Shown piece after piece: positions 16,973 to 27,469 of a stretch of DNA of 64,000 nt (positions within the stretch are counted from its first letter, which is position 1; the number at the start of each line of letters is the position of its first letter). A program made the position numbers and the translations under genes. This DNA is from Sphingomonas cavernae (GTDB lineage: Bacteria; Pseudomonadota; Alphaproteobacteria; Sphingomonadales; Sphingomonadaceae), in the NCBI RefSeq assembly GCF_003590775.1, contig NZ_QYUM01000002.1, positions 496,001 to 560,000 of the forward strand. Reading direction: 5' to 3'. The notes under the pieces are model-generated. The model was not told the DNA's origin. It worked only from the letters and a program-made list of their open reading frames with translations, and ran no database searches.

Positions 16973-17853
16973 ATCGCCAATCCCTCGCAGTCGGGCACCG
17001 AATAGAAATCGCGCACGATCGCCCATCCCTCCTCGGCGGTTTCAACGAAATGGAAGAGTTCCAGATCGCGCAGAGAGATCACGCCCTCGTCGACCAGCGC
17101 CTCGAAGTTGACAACGCGCTCCCAGAAATCGCGGCCAAAAAGCAGCACGGGCATCGGCTTGATCTTGCCCGTCTGGATCAGTGTCAGCAGCTCGAACATC
17201 TCGTCGAAGGTGCCGAAGCCGCCGGGGAATACCGCGACCGCGCGCGCACGCAGCAGGAAATGCATCTTCCTGAGCGCGAAATAGTGGAACTGGAAGCTGA
17301 GCGACGGCGTCACATATTCGTTGGGCGCCTGTTCGTGCGGCAGCACGATATTGAGCCCCACCGTGTCCGCGCCGACATCGGTCGCGCCGCGGTTGGCGGC
17401 CTCCATGATCGAGGGACCGCCGCCCGAGCAAACGACGAAATGACGCTTTCCGTCCATGTCGCGCGGGCATTCGCTCGCCAGTCGCGCGAGTTCGCGCGCG
17501 ACGTCGTAATATTTGGACTTGGCGATCAGGCTTTCTGCGATCCTGCGGCTCTGCTCGTCGCTGGCGATTTCGAGCAGCGCCTCGGCCTTGGCGGGTTCAG
17601 GGATGCGCGCCGAGCCGTAGAAGACCATCATCGAACCGATCCGCGCCTCGTCGAGCAACAGTTCGGGCTTGAGCAGTTCAAGCTGGAAACGCACCGGACG
17701 CAGATCCTCGCGCAGCAGGAAATCGGTATCCTGAAAGGCGAGCTTGTAAGCGGGATGCTCGGTCTGCGGGGTGGACACGCCCTGCTTGGCGGTCTCTGCG
17801 TCCTGCCTGGCTTTCGCAAAGACGCGGCTTGGTACGATCGGTTCTGTAGTCAT
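16969..17853 (-). CDS. LOG family (TIGR00730-like) nucleotide hydrolase
   Basis: 294 residues. The LOG signatures are visible: CSGGGPSIMEAANRGA (about 142-157) and PGGFGTFDEMFE (210-221). Proteins of this family were long called lysine decarboxylases, but characterised members are cytokinin-activating phosphoribohydrolases or pyrimidine/purine nucleotide 5'-monophosphate nucleosidases (PpnN). An N-terminal extension of about 70 residues precedes the Rossmann core. The extensin-like gene lies 41 bp upstream on the same strand. Confidence 0.93.
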   Translation of the reverse strand: MTTEPIVPSRVFAKARQDAETAKQGVSTPQTEHPAYKLAFQDTDFLLREDLRPVRFQLELLKPELLLDEARIGSMMVFYGSARIPEPAKAEALLEIASDEQSRRIAESLIAKSKYYDVARELARLASECPRDMDGKRHFVVCSGGGPSIMEAANRGATDVGADTVGLNIVLPHEQAPNEYVTPSLSFQFHYFALRKMHFLLRARAVAVFPGGFGTFDEMFELLTLIQTGKIKPMPVLLFGRDFWERVVNFEALVDEGVISLRDLELFHFVETAEEGWAIVRDFYSVPDCEGLAI

Positions 17854-17894
17854 TGAGCGGGCTTTAGCGGTTTATCGTGAAAGCCCCAAGCCCT

Positions 17895-18563
17895 TCATCG
17901 GCAATAGGGACCACGCCCCATATCGAAATGCAGATGATCGTAATGCGCTCGGTTGTAGTCGGGACCGAGCACGGTCTGGAAGCGCTTGCATGCCGACTGA
18001 TGAAGCGCGCGCAGGAAGGCGCGTTCGTCCGACGATCCATGCCAGCCGCTGGTCACGGTGACGCGCCTTCCGTCCGCCAGGATGAAGGCCGCGACGTCGA
18101 CGGCGTTGGCAAAGGCGTGTTCCGACAGCCGGCCTGTCGAAGCACCGTTGACGTTGCGGCATGCATAGCTGCCCATCGTCTCGATCTTCACAAGCTCGCT
18201 TCCGAGGAATTTTCGCGCTGCGGGCATCGCAGCATAAAAGGCCCATTGCGCGAAGGTCCGCGCGAGCGGGCACTGCATCGCGCCCAGATTGGCCACTGGA
18301 ACCCCGACATCGAGCAATTTGACCGAATCCATCGCCGAACAGCCGCCGCCGAAGTTGCGATCGGGCAGCGGGTCGTACTTCACTTCGGCCGCGCGCAGAT
18401 CGGCCATGCACTGGCGCAATTCCCGCTCGCTGAGGCGTGGCGTTTCATAGATCGGCTCCTTTTCGGGGATTCGCGCGCGCTCGCTGCCTCCTCCGCAGCC
18501 GGCAAGCATCACCGACGCGATCAACGGGACCCAAAGGACGCGAAACCCCCGACGCACGAACAT
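17895..18563 (-). CDS. Extensin-like lipoprotein
   Basis: 222 residues from ATG 18563; a start 48 nt further upstream is possible but would place codons over a strong palindrome. Lipoprotein signal with lipobox LAGC ([15 protein letters not shown]). The extensin-family C-terminal domain is visible: [58 protein letters not shown]. The His/Asp/His pattern resembles D-Ala-D-Ala carboxypeptidase-like metallopeptidases and suggests a cell-wall role in the periplasm; activity is not proven. Confidence 0.88.
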   Translation of the reverse strand: MFVRRGFRVLWVPLIASVMLAGCGGGSERARIPEKEPIYETPRLSERELRQCMADLRAAEVKYDPLPDRNFGGGCSAMDSVKLLDVGVPVANLGAMQCPLARTFAQWAFYAAMPAARKFLGSELVKIETMGSYACRNVNGASTGRLSEHAFANAVDVAAFILADGRRVTVTSGWHGSSDERAFLRALHQSACKRFQTVLGPDYNRAHYDHLHFDMGRGPYCR

Positions 18564-18569
18564 ACGCCT

Positions 18570-18591
18570 TTTTCCCCGAAATCGGGGAAAA
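18570..18591. promoter_or_regulatory. Perfect 10-bp palindrome upstream of the extensin-like gene
   Basis: TTTTCCCCGA and TCGGGGAAAA separated by AA, 7 bp before the ATG of the extensin-like gene. Its position over the leader suggests an operator or a hairpin affecting ribosome access. Confidence 0.45.
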
Positions 18592-18650
18592 TTGAAAGCC
18601 TGTACCGACAAGATACCGACGCTTTCTTGCGCGGCTTACCGACAATCCGG

Positions 18651-18734
18651 TTGACAGGCGCGCGCGCGCCTCTAGGAGCGGCGGCGGGCCACGCGGTCCC
18701 AACGCCGCGCGTGCTCTCTGCAAGGAGAGACTAT
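18651..18734 (+). promoter_or_regulatory. serC promoter -35 and possible leader RNA
   Basis: A perfect TTGACA at 18651-18656 is a likely -35; the -10 is weak (near 18673). Downstream, one stem pairs 18676-18686 with 18703-18716, containing an inner GGGCC / GGTCC hairpin. A second hairpin CTCTC / GAGAG (18714-18718 with 18725-18729) masks the AGGAGAG ribosome binding site. The two structures share 18714-18716, so they exclude each other. Alphaproteobacteria are known to carry a serC RNA motif upstream of this gene; whether this is that motif needs a covariance search. Confidence 0.4.
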
Positions 18735-19895
<1,161 letters not shown>

Positions 19896-19902
19896 ATTGC
19901 AC

Positions 19903-19999
19903 CGTCATTCCCGCGAAAGCGGGAATCCATGAACACCGAATTCAAGGTTTGACCGTCCAAGCCAGTGTTCCTGGATCCCCGCTTTCGCGGGGATGACGG
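19903..19999. repeat. MITE-like inverted repeat element between serC and serA
   Basis: Left end 19903-19929 begins CGTCATTCCCGCGAAAGCGG; right end 19972-19999 is its near-inverse (CCCCGCTTTCGCGGGGATGA). Each end is itself a small hairpin. The 43-bp centre is unique. This CGTCATTCCCGCGAAAGCGG family is widespread between proteobacterial genes. Confidence 0.85.
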
Positions 20000-20020
20000 C
20001 ATAGGGACAAGGAAACACCA

Positions 20021-21607
20021 ATGCCCAAAGTTCTCATCTCCGACAAAATGGATCCCAAGGCCGCCGAGATATTCCGCGCGCGCGGGGTCGAGGTCGACGA
20101 AATCACCGGCAAGACCAAGGAAGAACTGATCGCGATCATCGGCCAGTATGACGGCCTCGCGATCCGTTCGGCGACCAAGGTCGTCAAGGAAGTACTCGAC
20201 GCCGCCACCAATTTGAAGGTCGTCGGCCGCGCCGGCATCGGCGTCGACAATGTCGATATCCCGGCCGCCTCGGCCAAGGGCGTCGTCGTGATGAACACGC
20301 CCTTCGGCAACTCGATTACCACCGCCGAGCATGCGATCGCGCTGATGTTCGCGCTCGCGCGCCAGCTTCCCGAGGCCGACACCTCGACCCAGGCGGGCAA
20401 GTGGGAAAAGAACCGCTTCATGGGCGTCGAGCTGACCAACAAGGTGCTCGGCCTGATCGGCGCGGGCAATATCGGCTCGATCGTCGCCGATCGCGCGCTG
20501 GGGCTCAAGATGAAGGTCGTGGCCTACGACCCCTTCCTCACCCCCGAACGCGCGGTGGAGATGGGGATCGAGAAGGTCGCGCTCGACGAGCTGCTCGCGC
20601 GCGCCGATTTCATCACGCTCCACACCCCGCTGACCGACCAGACGCGCAACATCCTCTCGGCCGAGAATCTGGCGAAGGCCAAGAAGGGCGTGCGCATTAT
20701 CAACTGCGCGCGCGGCGGCCTGATCGACGAGGCCGCGCTCAAGGCGGCGCTCGATTCGGGCCATGTCGCGGGCGCGGCGCTCGACGTGTTCGTCGAGGAA
20801 CCCGCCAAGGCGAGCCCGCTCTTCGGCACGCCCAACTTCATCTCGACCCCCCATCTCGGCGCTTCCACTTCGGAAGCGCAGGTCAATGTCGCGATCCAGG
20901 TCGCCGAGCAGATGGCGGACTATCTGGTCGCGGGCGGGATCACCAACGCGCTCAACGTCCCCTCGCTCTCGGCCGAAGAGGCGCCCAAACTGCGTCCGTA
21001 CATGGCGCTTGCGGAAAAGCTCGGCGGACTTGTCGGTCAGCTCGAGAGCGATCATATCCGCGGAGTCTCGATCGAGACCGAGGGCGCGGCCGCAGAACTC
21101 AACGCCAAGCCGATCATCGCCGCGGTGCTCGCGGGGCTGATGCGCGTCTATTCGGACACTGTGAACATGGTCAACGCACCCTTCCTCGCGAAGGAGCGCG
21201 GGCTCGACGTGCGCGAGGTGCGCCATGACCGCGAGGCCGATTATCACACGCTGCTGCGCGTCACGATCAAGCTCGAGGACGGCAGCGAGCGTTCGGTCGC
21301 GGGCACGCTGTTCAGCAACTCCGAACCCCGCCTCGTCGAACTGTTCGGGATCAAGATGGAAGCCGATCTCGATGGCGAGATGCTCTATGTCGTCAATCAG
21401 GACGCGCCGGGTTTCATCGGCCGCATCGGTTCGACGCTGGGCGAAGCCGGCGTCAACATCGCAACCTTCCATCTCGGCCGCCGTTCGCATGGCCCGGGCG
21501 GCGAGGCGGCGCTGCTGCTCTCGGTCGACGGCCCCGTGCCCGAACCGGTGCTGTGGAACGTCTGCAACCTGCCGGGTGTCAACAAGGTCAAGGCGCTCAA
21601 GTTCTGA
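20021..21607 (+). CDS. serA: D-3-phosphoglycerate dehydrogenase
   Basis: 528 residues, the long SerA type. First step of serine synthesis, NAD-dependent oxidation of 3-phosphoglycerate. Domains: substrate-binding (1-100 and 285-320), Rossmann fold with GLIGAGNIGSIVADRA, catalytic-site strands INCARGGLIDE and TPHLGASTSEA, an ASB intervening domain (about 320-450) and a C-terminal ACT domain (MLYVVNQDAPGFIGRIGSTLG) for possible serine feedback. AAGGAAA ribosome binding site before ATG. Forms a serine pair with serC. Confidence 0.97.
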   Translation: MPKVLISDKMDPKAAEIFRARGVEVDEITGKTKEELIAIIGQYDGLAIRSATKVVKEVLDAATNLKVVGRAGIGVDNVDIPAASAKGVVVMNTPFGNSITTAEHAIALMFALARQLPEADTSTQAGKWEKNRFMGVELTNKVLGLIGAGNIGSIVADRALGLKMKVVAYDPFLTPERAVEMGIEKVALDELLARADFITLHTPLTDQTRNILSAENLAKAKKGVRIINCARGGLIDEAALKAALDSGHVAGAALDVFVEEPAKASPLFGTPNFISTPHLGASTSEAQVNVAIQVAEQMADYLVAGGITNALNVPSLSAEEAPKLRPYMALAEKLGGLVGQLESDHIRGVSIETEGAAAELNAKPIIAAVLAGLMRVYSDTVNMVNAPFLAKERGLDVREVRHDREADYHTLLRVTIKLEDGSERSVAGTLFSNSEPRLVELFGIKMEADLDGEMLYVVNQDAPGFIGRIGSTLGEAGVNIATFHLGRRSHGPGGEAALLLSVDGPVPEPVLWNVCNLPGVNKVKALKF

Positions 21608-21619
21608 TCGTGCTACTAG

Positions 21620-21642
21620 CCCTCTCCCCTCTGGGGAGAGGG
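21620..21642. repeat. Palindrome CCCTCTCCCC/GGGGAGAGGG, left copy
   Basis: Perfect 10-bp arms with a TCT loop, 13 bp after serA. Identical arms recur at 22016-22038 on the far side of the DUF559 remnant. As RNA it could also act as the serA terminator, but no T-run follows. Confidence 0.8.
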
Positions 21643-21656
21643 TTGGGAGAGGGGCA

Positions 21657-22043
21657 GTGTCTAAGACAGACGAAATTCTGTTGGACCGCGCAAAGCACAT
21701 GCGCTCCGACCCCACCCCCGCGGAACGGTAACTCTGGCTTCTTCTTCGAGCCAAACGCGTCGAAGGTTTCAAATTCTCGCGGCAAGTCGTAGTCGCGCCT
21801 TATATCGTCGACTTTGTTGCACGCCTGCAGGGATTGGCGATCGAAATTGATGGCGATACGCACGGCGAAACGGCTGAATATGATGAAAGACGCACCGCTT
21901 TTTTGGAAGCGAAAGGATATCGCGTGATCCGGTTCACTAACGGCGAGGTGATGAAGAACATAGAGGGTGTAGAGGTAGCCATCTTGGCTGCCCTGAACAC
22001 GGCCGCTCTCCCCAGCCCTCTCCCCGGAGGGGAGAGGGAGTGA
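21657..22043 (+). pseudogene. DUF559 endonuclease-like gene broken by a stop codon
   Basis: Read from GTG 21657, the frame encodes MSKTDEILLDRAKHM, RSDPTPAER, then TAA at 21729-21731, then LWLLLRAKRVEGFKFSRQ and IVDFVARLQGLAIEIDGDTH. This is the complete DUF559 (very-short-patch-repair endonuclease-like, PD-(D/E)XK) layout, where one codon between AER and LW has become a stop. The part after the stop is open to TGA 22041-22043 and ends RFTNGEVMKN...SPLPGGERE, its last residues being encoded by the right palindrome. A downstream ATG at 21834 could restart a 69-residue fragment lacking the N-terminal helices. The stop overlaps the hisZ GTG start. Confidence 0.82.
22016..22038. repeat. Palindrome CCCTCTCCCC/GGGGAGAGGG, right copy
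   Basis: Same arms as 21620-21642, GGA loop. It encodes the tail of the DUF559 frame, and its 3' arm GGGGAGAGGG serves as ribosome binding site for the hisZ GTG at 22040. Confidence 0.8.
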
Positions 22044-23152
22044 CCATCCCTCCCGGCCTGCTTCCCGAAGGTTTCCGCGATCGGCTTCCACCCGAAGCCG
22101 AAGCGATTGCCCGCCTCGTCCGTCGCGTCCTCGATACCGCGGCGAGCCACGGCTATGAGCGCGTCTCACCGCCGCTTGCCGAGTTCGAGGCGGGGCTGGT
22201 CGGGCGCCTTAAATCGACGCGTGCGCAGGATCTTCTGCGTTTCGTCGATCCCGTGTCGCAGCGGACGATGGCGGTCCGCCCCGACATCACCGCACAGGTC
22301 GGCCGCATCGCAGCGACGCGCATGGCGCACCATCCGCGCCCCGTCCGTCTCGCCTATGGCGGGTCGGTGCTCAAGCTGAAGGCGACGCAGCTCCGTCCCG
22401 AGCGCGAGATGATGCAGGTCGGCGCAGAGCTGATCGGGCTCGACAGCGTCGCCGCCGCGCGCGAGATCGTCTCGGTCGCGATCGAGGCGTTGGGCCAGGC
22501 GGGCGTCAGCGGCATTACTCTCGATTTCACGCTGCCCAATCTGGTTGAAACGCTGGCGCAGGGGTCGCTCGCCACCGAGCCCGCGCGCATATCCGAGATT
22601 CGCGCCTTGCTCGATGCCAAGGATGCAGGCGGATTGGCTGCCGCAAAGGCTGAAGCCTTCCTGCCGCTGGTCGAGGCCGCGGGGCCTTTCGACGCGGCGG
22701 TCGCCCGGCTGCGCGGCTTTGCGGATGGGGCGCTGGTCTCGCGGCTCGACGCGCTGGAAGCGATCGCGGCTCCGCTCGACGCGGCGGTCGCGCTCACGCT
22801 CGATCCTACCGAACGTCACGGCTTCGAATATCAGAGCTGGTTCGGCTTCTCGCTCTTCGCCGAGGGCGTCAGCGGCGAAATCGGCCGCGGTGGCTCGTAC
22901 ACGATCGTCCATGAGGATGGCCGTGAGGAACCCGCCATCGGCTTTTCGATCTATTGCGATCCGCTCGTCGATGCCGGGCTGGCCCCGCACGAGCGGCAGC
23001 GTTTGTTCGTGCCCGTGGGGACGGATCCCGCGCTGGCTGCCAGAATGCGCGCTGAAGGTTGGGTCACGGTGGCTGCGCTGACCGATGACGATACGCCGGC
23101 GGCGCAGATCTGCTCGCATGTCCTGAAGGACGGAGCGCCGGTCCCCGCCTGA
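22040..23152 (+). CDS. hisZ: ATP phosphoribosyltransferase regulatory subunit HisZ
   Basis: 370 residues, GTG start. A class II aminoacyl-tRNA-synthetase-like protein without tRNA function that forms a hetero-octamer with short-form HisG for the first step of histidine synthesis. Visible: LLPEGFRDRLPPEAEAIARL at the start, motif 2-like LRFVDPVSQRTMAVRPDITAQVGRI and RLAYGGSVLK, and motif 3-like FGFSLFAEGVSGEIGRGGSY. The C-terminal anticodon-binding domain is missing, as expected for HisZ. Its start overlaps the DUF559 remnant. Confidence 0.92.
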   Translation: MTIPPGLLPEGFRDRLPPEAEAIARLVRRVLDTAASHGYERVSPPLAEFEAGLVGRLKSTRAQDLLRFVDPVSQRTMAVRPDITAQVGRIAATRMAHHPRPVRLAYGGSVLKLKATQLRPEREMMQVGAELIGLDSVAAAREIVSVAIEALGQAGVSGITLDFTLPNLVETLAQGSLATEPARISEIRALLDAKDAGGLAAAKAEAFLPLVEAAGPFDAAVARLRGFADGALVSRLDALEAIAAPLDAAVALTLDPTERHGFEYQSWFGFSLFAEGVSGEIGRGGSYTIVHEDGREEPAIGFSIYCDPLVDAGLAPHERQRLFVPVGTDPALAARMRAEGWVTVAALTDDDTPAAQICSHVLKDGAPVPA

Positions 23153-23215
23153 AGGTGGACCGAATCGACTTGGGCGACTAGGGGTCGCGCGTAACAATCC
23201 TGGAAGGTTGGAATC

Positions 23216-24505
23216 TTGGCGAACGTAGCAGTGATCGGCGCCCAATGGGGCGATGAGGGCAAGGGCAAGATCGTCGACTGGCTCGCCGAACGCGCCGACA
23301 TGGTCGTGCGCTTCCAGGGCGGCCATAATGCCGGGCACACGCTCGTCATCGGCGAGAATGTCTACAAGCTCTCGCTGCTTCCCTCGGGCATCGTGCGCGG
23401 CACGCCGAGCGTGATCGGCAACGGCGTGGTGCTCGATCCCTGGGCCTTGAAGGCCGAGGTCGAAAAGCTCGCCGGTCAGGGCGTATCGATCAGCCCCGAA
23501 ACGCTCCACATCGCCGACAATTGCGCGCTGATCCTGCCCTTTCACCGCGATCTCGACGCGCTGCGCGAGGACGCCTCGGGCGCCGGCAAGATCGGCACCA
23601 CGCGCCGCGGCATCGGTCCGGCCTATGAGGACAAGGTCGGCCGCCGTGCGATCCGCGTCTGCGATCTGGCGCATCTGGGCGAACTCGGGCCGCAGATCGA
23701 CCGTCTGACCGCGCATCACGACGCGCTGCGCGCTGGCTTTGGCGAGCCGCCGATCGACCGCGAGCGGCTGCTCGCCGATCTGCGCGAGATTGCCGACTTC
23801 GTTCTCCAGTTCGCCAAGCCCGTCTGGCTGATGCTCAACGACGCGCGCCGCGCGGGCAAGCGCATCCTGTTCGAAGGCGCGCAGGGCGTGCTGCTCGACA
23901 TCGACCACGGCACTTATCCCTTCGTCACCTCGTCCAACACCATCGCGGGCACCGCTGCGGGCGGATCGGGCCTCGGCCCCGGCGCGGTCGGCTTCGTGCT
24001 CGGCATCGCCAAGGCCTACACCACGCGCGTCGGATCGGGCCCCTTTCCCACCGAGCTCGAGGACGAAATCGGTCAGCGTCTCGGCGAACGTGGACATGAA
24101 TTCGGCACCGTTACCGGACGCAAGCGCCGGTGCGGCTGGTTCGATTCGGTGCTGGTGCGCCAGTCGGTCGCGGTGTCGGGCGTCACCGGAATCGCGCTCA
24201 CCAAGCTCGACGTGCTCGACGGCTTCGAGACGGTGAAGATCTGCACCGGCTACAAGCTGCGCGGCGAAACGCTGCAGCACTATCCCGCCAACGCCGCCGA
24301 TCAGGCCGCGATCGAACCGATCTACGAAGAGATCGAGGGCTGGTCCGAATCCACCGCGGGCGCGCGGAGCTGGGCGCAGCTTCCCGCGCAGGCAATCAAA
24401 TATATTCGCCGTGTCGAGGAGCTCATCCAGTGCCCCGTGGCGCTGGTCTCGACGAGCCCCGAGCGTGAGGATACGATTCTGGTACGCGATCCGTTCGCCG
24501 ATTGA
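23216..24505 (+). CDS. purA: Adenylosuccinate synthetase
   Basis: 429 residues. Couples IMP and aspartate with GTP hydrolysis in AMP synthesis. The N-terminal [27 protein letters not shown], the [16 protein letters not shown] segment, [23 protein letters not shown] and [11 protein letters not shown] are all present. The start is TTG at 23216 (TTG GCG AAC GTA), after a GGAAGG box; no in-frame ATG lies at a sensible place upstream. 63 bp after hisZ on the same strand. Confidence 0.97.
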   Translation: MANVAVIGAQWGDEGKGKIVDWLAERADMVVRFQGGHNAGHTLVIGENVYKLSLLPSGIVRGTPSVIGNGVVLDPWALKAEVEKLAGQGVSISPETLHIADNCALILPFHRDLDALREDASGAGKIGTTRRGIGPAYEDKVGRRAIRVCDLAHLGELGPQIDRLTAHHDALRAGFGEPPIDRERLLADLREIADFVLQFAKPVWLMLNDARRAGKRILFEGAQGVLLDIDHGTYPFVTSSNTIAGTAAGGSGLGPGAVGFVLGIAKAYTTRVGSGPFPTELEDEIGQRLGERGHEFGTVTGRKRRCGWFDSVLVRQSVAVSGVTGIALTKLDVLDGFETVKICTGYKLRGETLQHYPANAADQAAIEPIYEEIEGWSESTAGARSWAQLPAQAIKYIRRVEELIQCPVALVSTSPEREDTILVRDPFAD

Positions 24506-24561
24506 GGCAAGATGATGGCTCGCCGCTTGTGTAGCGGTGCCTGACCGATCAAGATTCGCGC

Positions 24562-25305
24562 ATGACCTCGCGCGAAGCAACGAGCCTGCTCCCCCGGTCG
24601 CATGGCGCGCAAGACACGCGCGTCACATCGATTTCCGACTGGGCGCACATACTCGCCTTTGGCGCGATCGGCTGGCCCTGGCTGCTCAGAAGCCTCTCGG
24701 GTGGCACAAGGGCGGACAAGAGAGCGCTGCTCGATCGCCTGAAGCTCCCTCGTGATGCGCTTCCCAATCTGGGGAGTTGGAAGGCCGATACCACGCTGCT
24801 CCACCTCATCGTCGATCATGTTGAGGCGCTGCGCCCCGAAACCGTCGTCGAGCTTGGCGCAGGTGCGACGACTTTGGTCACGGCGCGCGCGCTGGAGCTT
24901 CACGGCGGCGGCCGACTTACCAGCTTCGACCAGCATGCCGATTTTGTCGCCGCGACGCGCAACTGGCTTGCGGAGCATGGGCTGGAAGCCGACATGAGAA
25001 GCGCTGCGCTGGTCCCCGCGCCCGACGACTGGCCCAGCTATTGGTACGATGTCACCGCACTCCCCGAGCAGATCTGGATGCTCGTGATCGACGGGCCGCC
25101 CTGGACCATCCATCCCTATGTCCGCGGCGCGGCCGAATGCCTGTTTGACCGTATTCCGGTTGGCGGTGTCGTGCTGCTCGACGATGGGGCACGGCCCGGC
25201 GAACGCGTCGTGGGCGCGCGCTGGAAGAAGCGCTGGCCGAATTTCAGCTTCCGTGTTTCCAAGAAGGGCACCAAGGGGACGCTGATCGGTCAACGAAGGC
25301 GCTGA
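24562..25305 (+). CDS. Class I SAM-dependent methyltransferase-like protein
   Basis: 247 residues. The SAM-binding motif I is VVELGAGATTLVTA (about 92-105), followed by the acidic loop end RLTSFDQHADFV and a motif II/III-like WMLVIDGPPW and GGVVLLDDG, an arrangement seen in FkbM/CmcI-like methyltransferases. An N-terminal region of about 80 residues includes a hydrophobic stretch (ILAFGAIGWPWLL). Substrate unknown. It follows purA by 56 bp and could be co-transcribed. Confidence 0.78.
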   Translation: MTSREATSLLPRSHGAQDTRVTSISDWAHILAFGAIGWPWLLRSLSGGTRADKRALLDRLKLPRDALPNLGSWKADTTLLHLIVDHVEALRPETVVELGAGATTLVTARALELHGGGRLTSFDQHADFVAATRNWLAEHGLEADMRSAALVPAPDDWPSYWYDVTALPEQIWMLVIDGPPWTIHPYVRGAAECLFDRIPVGGVVLLDDGARPGERVVGARWKKRWPNFSFRVSKKGTKGTLIGQRRR

Positions 25306-25349
25306 CGCTTCCACTGCAACCGATCAGGCTAGACCTTGATCGTTTGAAT

Positions 25350-25411
25350 AGAGCCTGATTCACGGCATCGGCGGAAGCACAAAGTACTTCCGCCTCAACC
25401 GATCAGGCTCT
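25350..25411. repeat. Modular palindromic repeat, AGAGCCTGAT arms
   Basis: Outer arms AGAGCCTGAT / ATCAGGCTCT and inner stem GGCGGAAG / CTTCCGCC. Partial outer-arm copies lie just before it (GATCAGGCT at 25322-25330). Same architecture as the repeats at 12771, 12834 and 40893. Confidence 0.8.
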
Positions 25412-25414
25412 AAG

Positions 25415-25453
25415 GAAAAGGCGGCCGGCAAGGGGGGAGCCGACCGCCTTCCT
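25415..25453 (-). terminator. Terminator of the small secreted protein gene
   Basis: On the minus strand, AAGGCGGTCGGC pairs with GCCGGCCGCCTT, followed by a short T-run. It lies about 20 bp past the stop of 25473-25718. Confidence 0.7.
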
Positions 25454-25472
25454 TAAGCGCACATGATGTGCG

Positions 25473-25718
25473 TTATTCGGGCTTGTCAGCCTTCTTCTTT
25501 TCCTCGTGCTCGGCATGGTCCGCCGCGGGCTGCGAGGCTTCGGCCGACGTCGCGGGGCCGGTGGCGGCTTCGGGCGACCGCGCAGGCTCGGTTGCCGCCT
25601 CTGGCGCAGGCGCCGTGGGAGCGCTCTCGGCAGGCGCGGCCTGATCGGGTGCCGCCTGCGCCATCAGGGCGGTGGGCAGAGCAAGCAGCGTCATCGCCGC
25701 AATCATTTTCATACGCAT
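25473..25718 (-). CDS. Small secreted Ala/Pro/Glu-rich protein
   Basis: 81 residues from ATG 25718 with a CCGGAG ribosome binding site. Signal peptide MRMKMIAAMTLLALPTALMA, then an Ala/Pro/Glu-rich stretch with repeated A-A-P and E-A-A units and a charged tail HAEHEEKKKADKPE. Likely disordered and periplasmic; no known family is recognised. It is monocistronic with its own terminator. Confidence 0.7.
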   Translation of the reverse strand: MRMKMIAAMTLLALPTALMAQAAPDQAAPAESAPTAPAPEAATEPARSPEAATGPATSAEASQPAADHAEHEEKKKADKPE

Positions 25719-25888
25719 TATATTCTCCGGAGGTTGTAACTGCACCCCGACAACCCCCGGCCTGCGCAATCGTTCGGAATCGCAAGCGCGGCTCGTCGCG
25801 CGATCGACACGCGCGATGGCCATCTTGAACGTACCGCGAGACGAATTGAACACGGCTGGCCGGCAAAACGGCCAGATCGCGCATCAAA

Positions 25889-26956
<1,068 letters not shown>

Positions 26957-26959
26957 CTC

Positions 26960-27469
26960 TTACCCCAGGTCGGAAAACGCCCGCGCGTAGCGGGCGTCCC
27001 CCGCCTTAGGCGAAACCATCGCGGGTTCAAGCATCAATGCCTGAAAATAGGGGCCTGCATAGGGCGAGGCAAAAGGCGCGGCCGCCTCGACCGAAAAGCC
27101 GAAGCGACCGTAATATTCAGGCTCGCCGAGCAGGAAGAGCATCTCGAAGCCCTGCGCACGTGCAGCATCGATCGCACTGCGCACCAGCGCCGAGCCGATT
27201 CCCTGCGCCTGCCGCCCCGGTACGACCGCGACGGGTGCGAGGCCGGCCGCGCGGACGGCACGCCCATCCGCGCTCACCTGCATCGTGCTCAGCAACACAT
27301 GGCCGACGATCTCGTCATTGTCCTCGGCAACCAGTGAGATGGCGGCATCGCCATCGGCTCGTAACGCCTCGACGAGATCGGCCTCGGCTTCGGTCGGAAA
27401 CGCCGCGCAATTGACCGCTCTTATCGCGGCCGCATCGCCCGGCGCCTCAACGCGAAGCTTAACCGTCAT
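26960..27469 (-). CDS. GNAT family acetyltransferase, YhbS-like
   Basis: 169 residues from ATG 27469. EIVGHVLLSTMQV, LAPVAVVPGRQAQGIGSALVRSAID (acetyl-CoA loop RQAQGIGSAL) and FLLGEPEYYGRFGFSVE match the YhbS/COG3153 group. Acceptor unknown. Start overlaps the fabI stop by 4 nt (ATGA). Confidence 0.9.
   Translation of the reverse strand: MTVKLRVEAPGDAAAIRAVNCAAFPTEAEADLVEALRADGDAAISLVAEDNDEIVGHVLLSTMQVSADGRAVRAAGLAPVAVVPGRQAQGIGSALVRSAIDAARAQGFEMLFLLGEPEYYGRFGFSVEAAAPFASPYAGPYFQALMLEPAMVSPKAGDARYARAFSDLG

Noticed and set aside
17877-18734. N-terminal extension that would make serC 672 residues long
   Set aside because: It is antisense to the extensin-like gene; ATG 18735 has a strong ribosome binding site and gives the normal SerC length.
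22166-24580. An 804-codon minus-strand frame opposite hisZ and purA
   Set aside because: Antisense shadow caused by high GC and codon bias; the plus strand encodes two clear enzymes.
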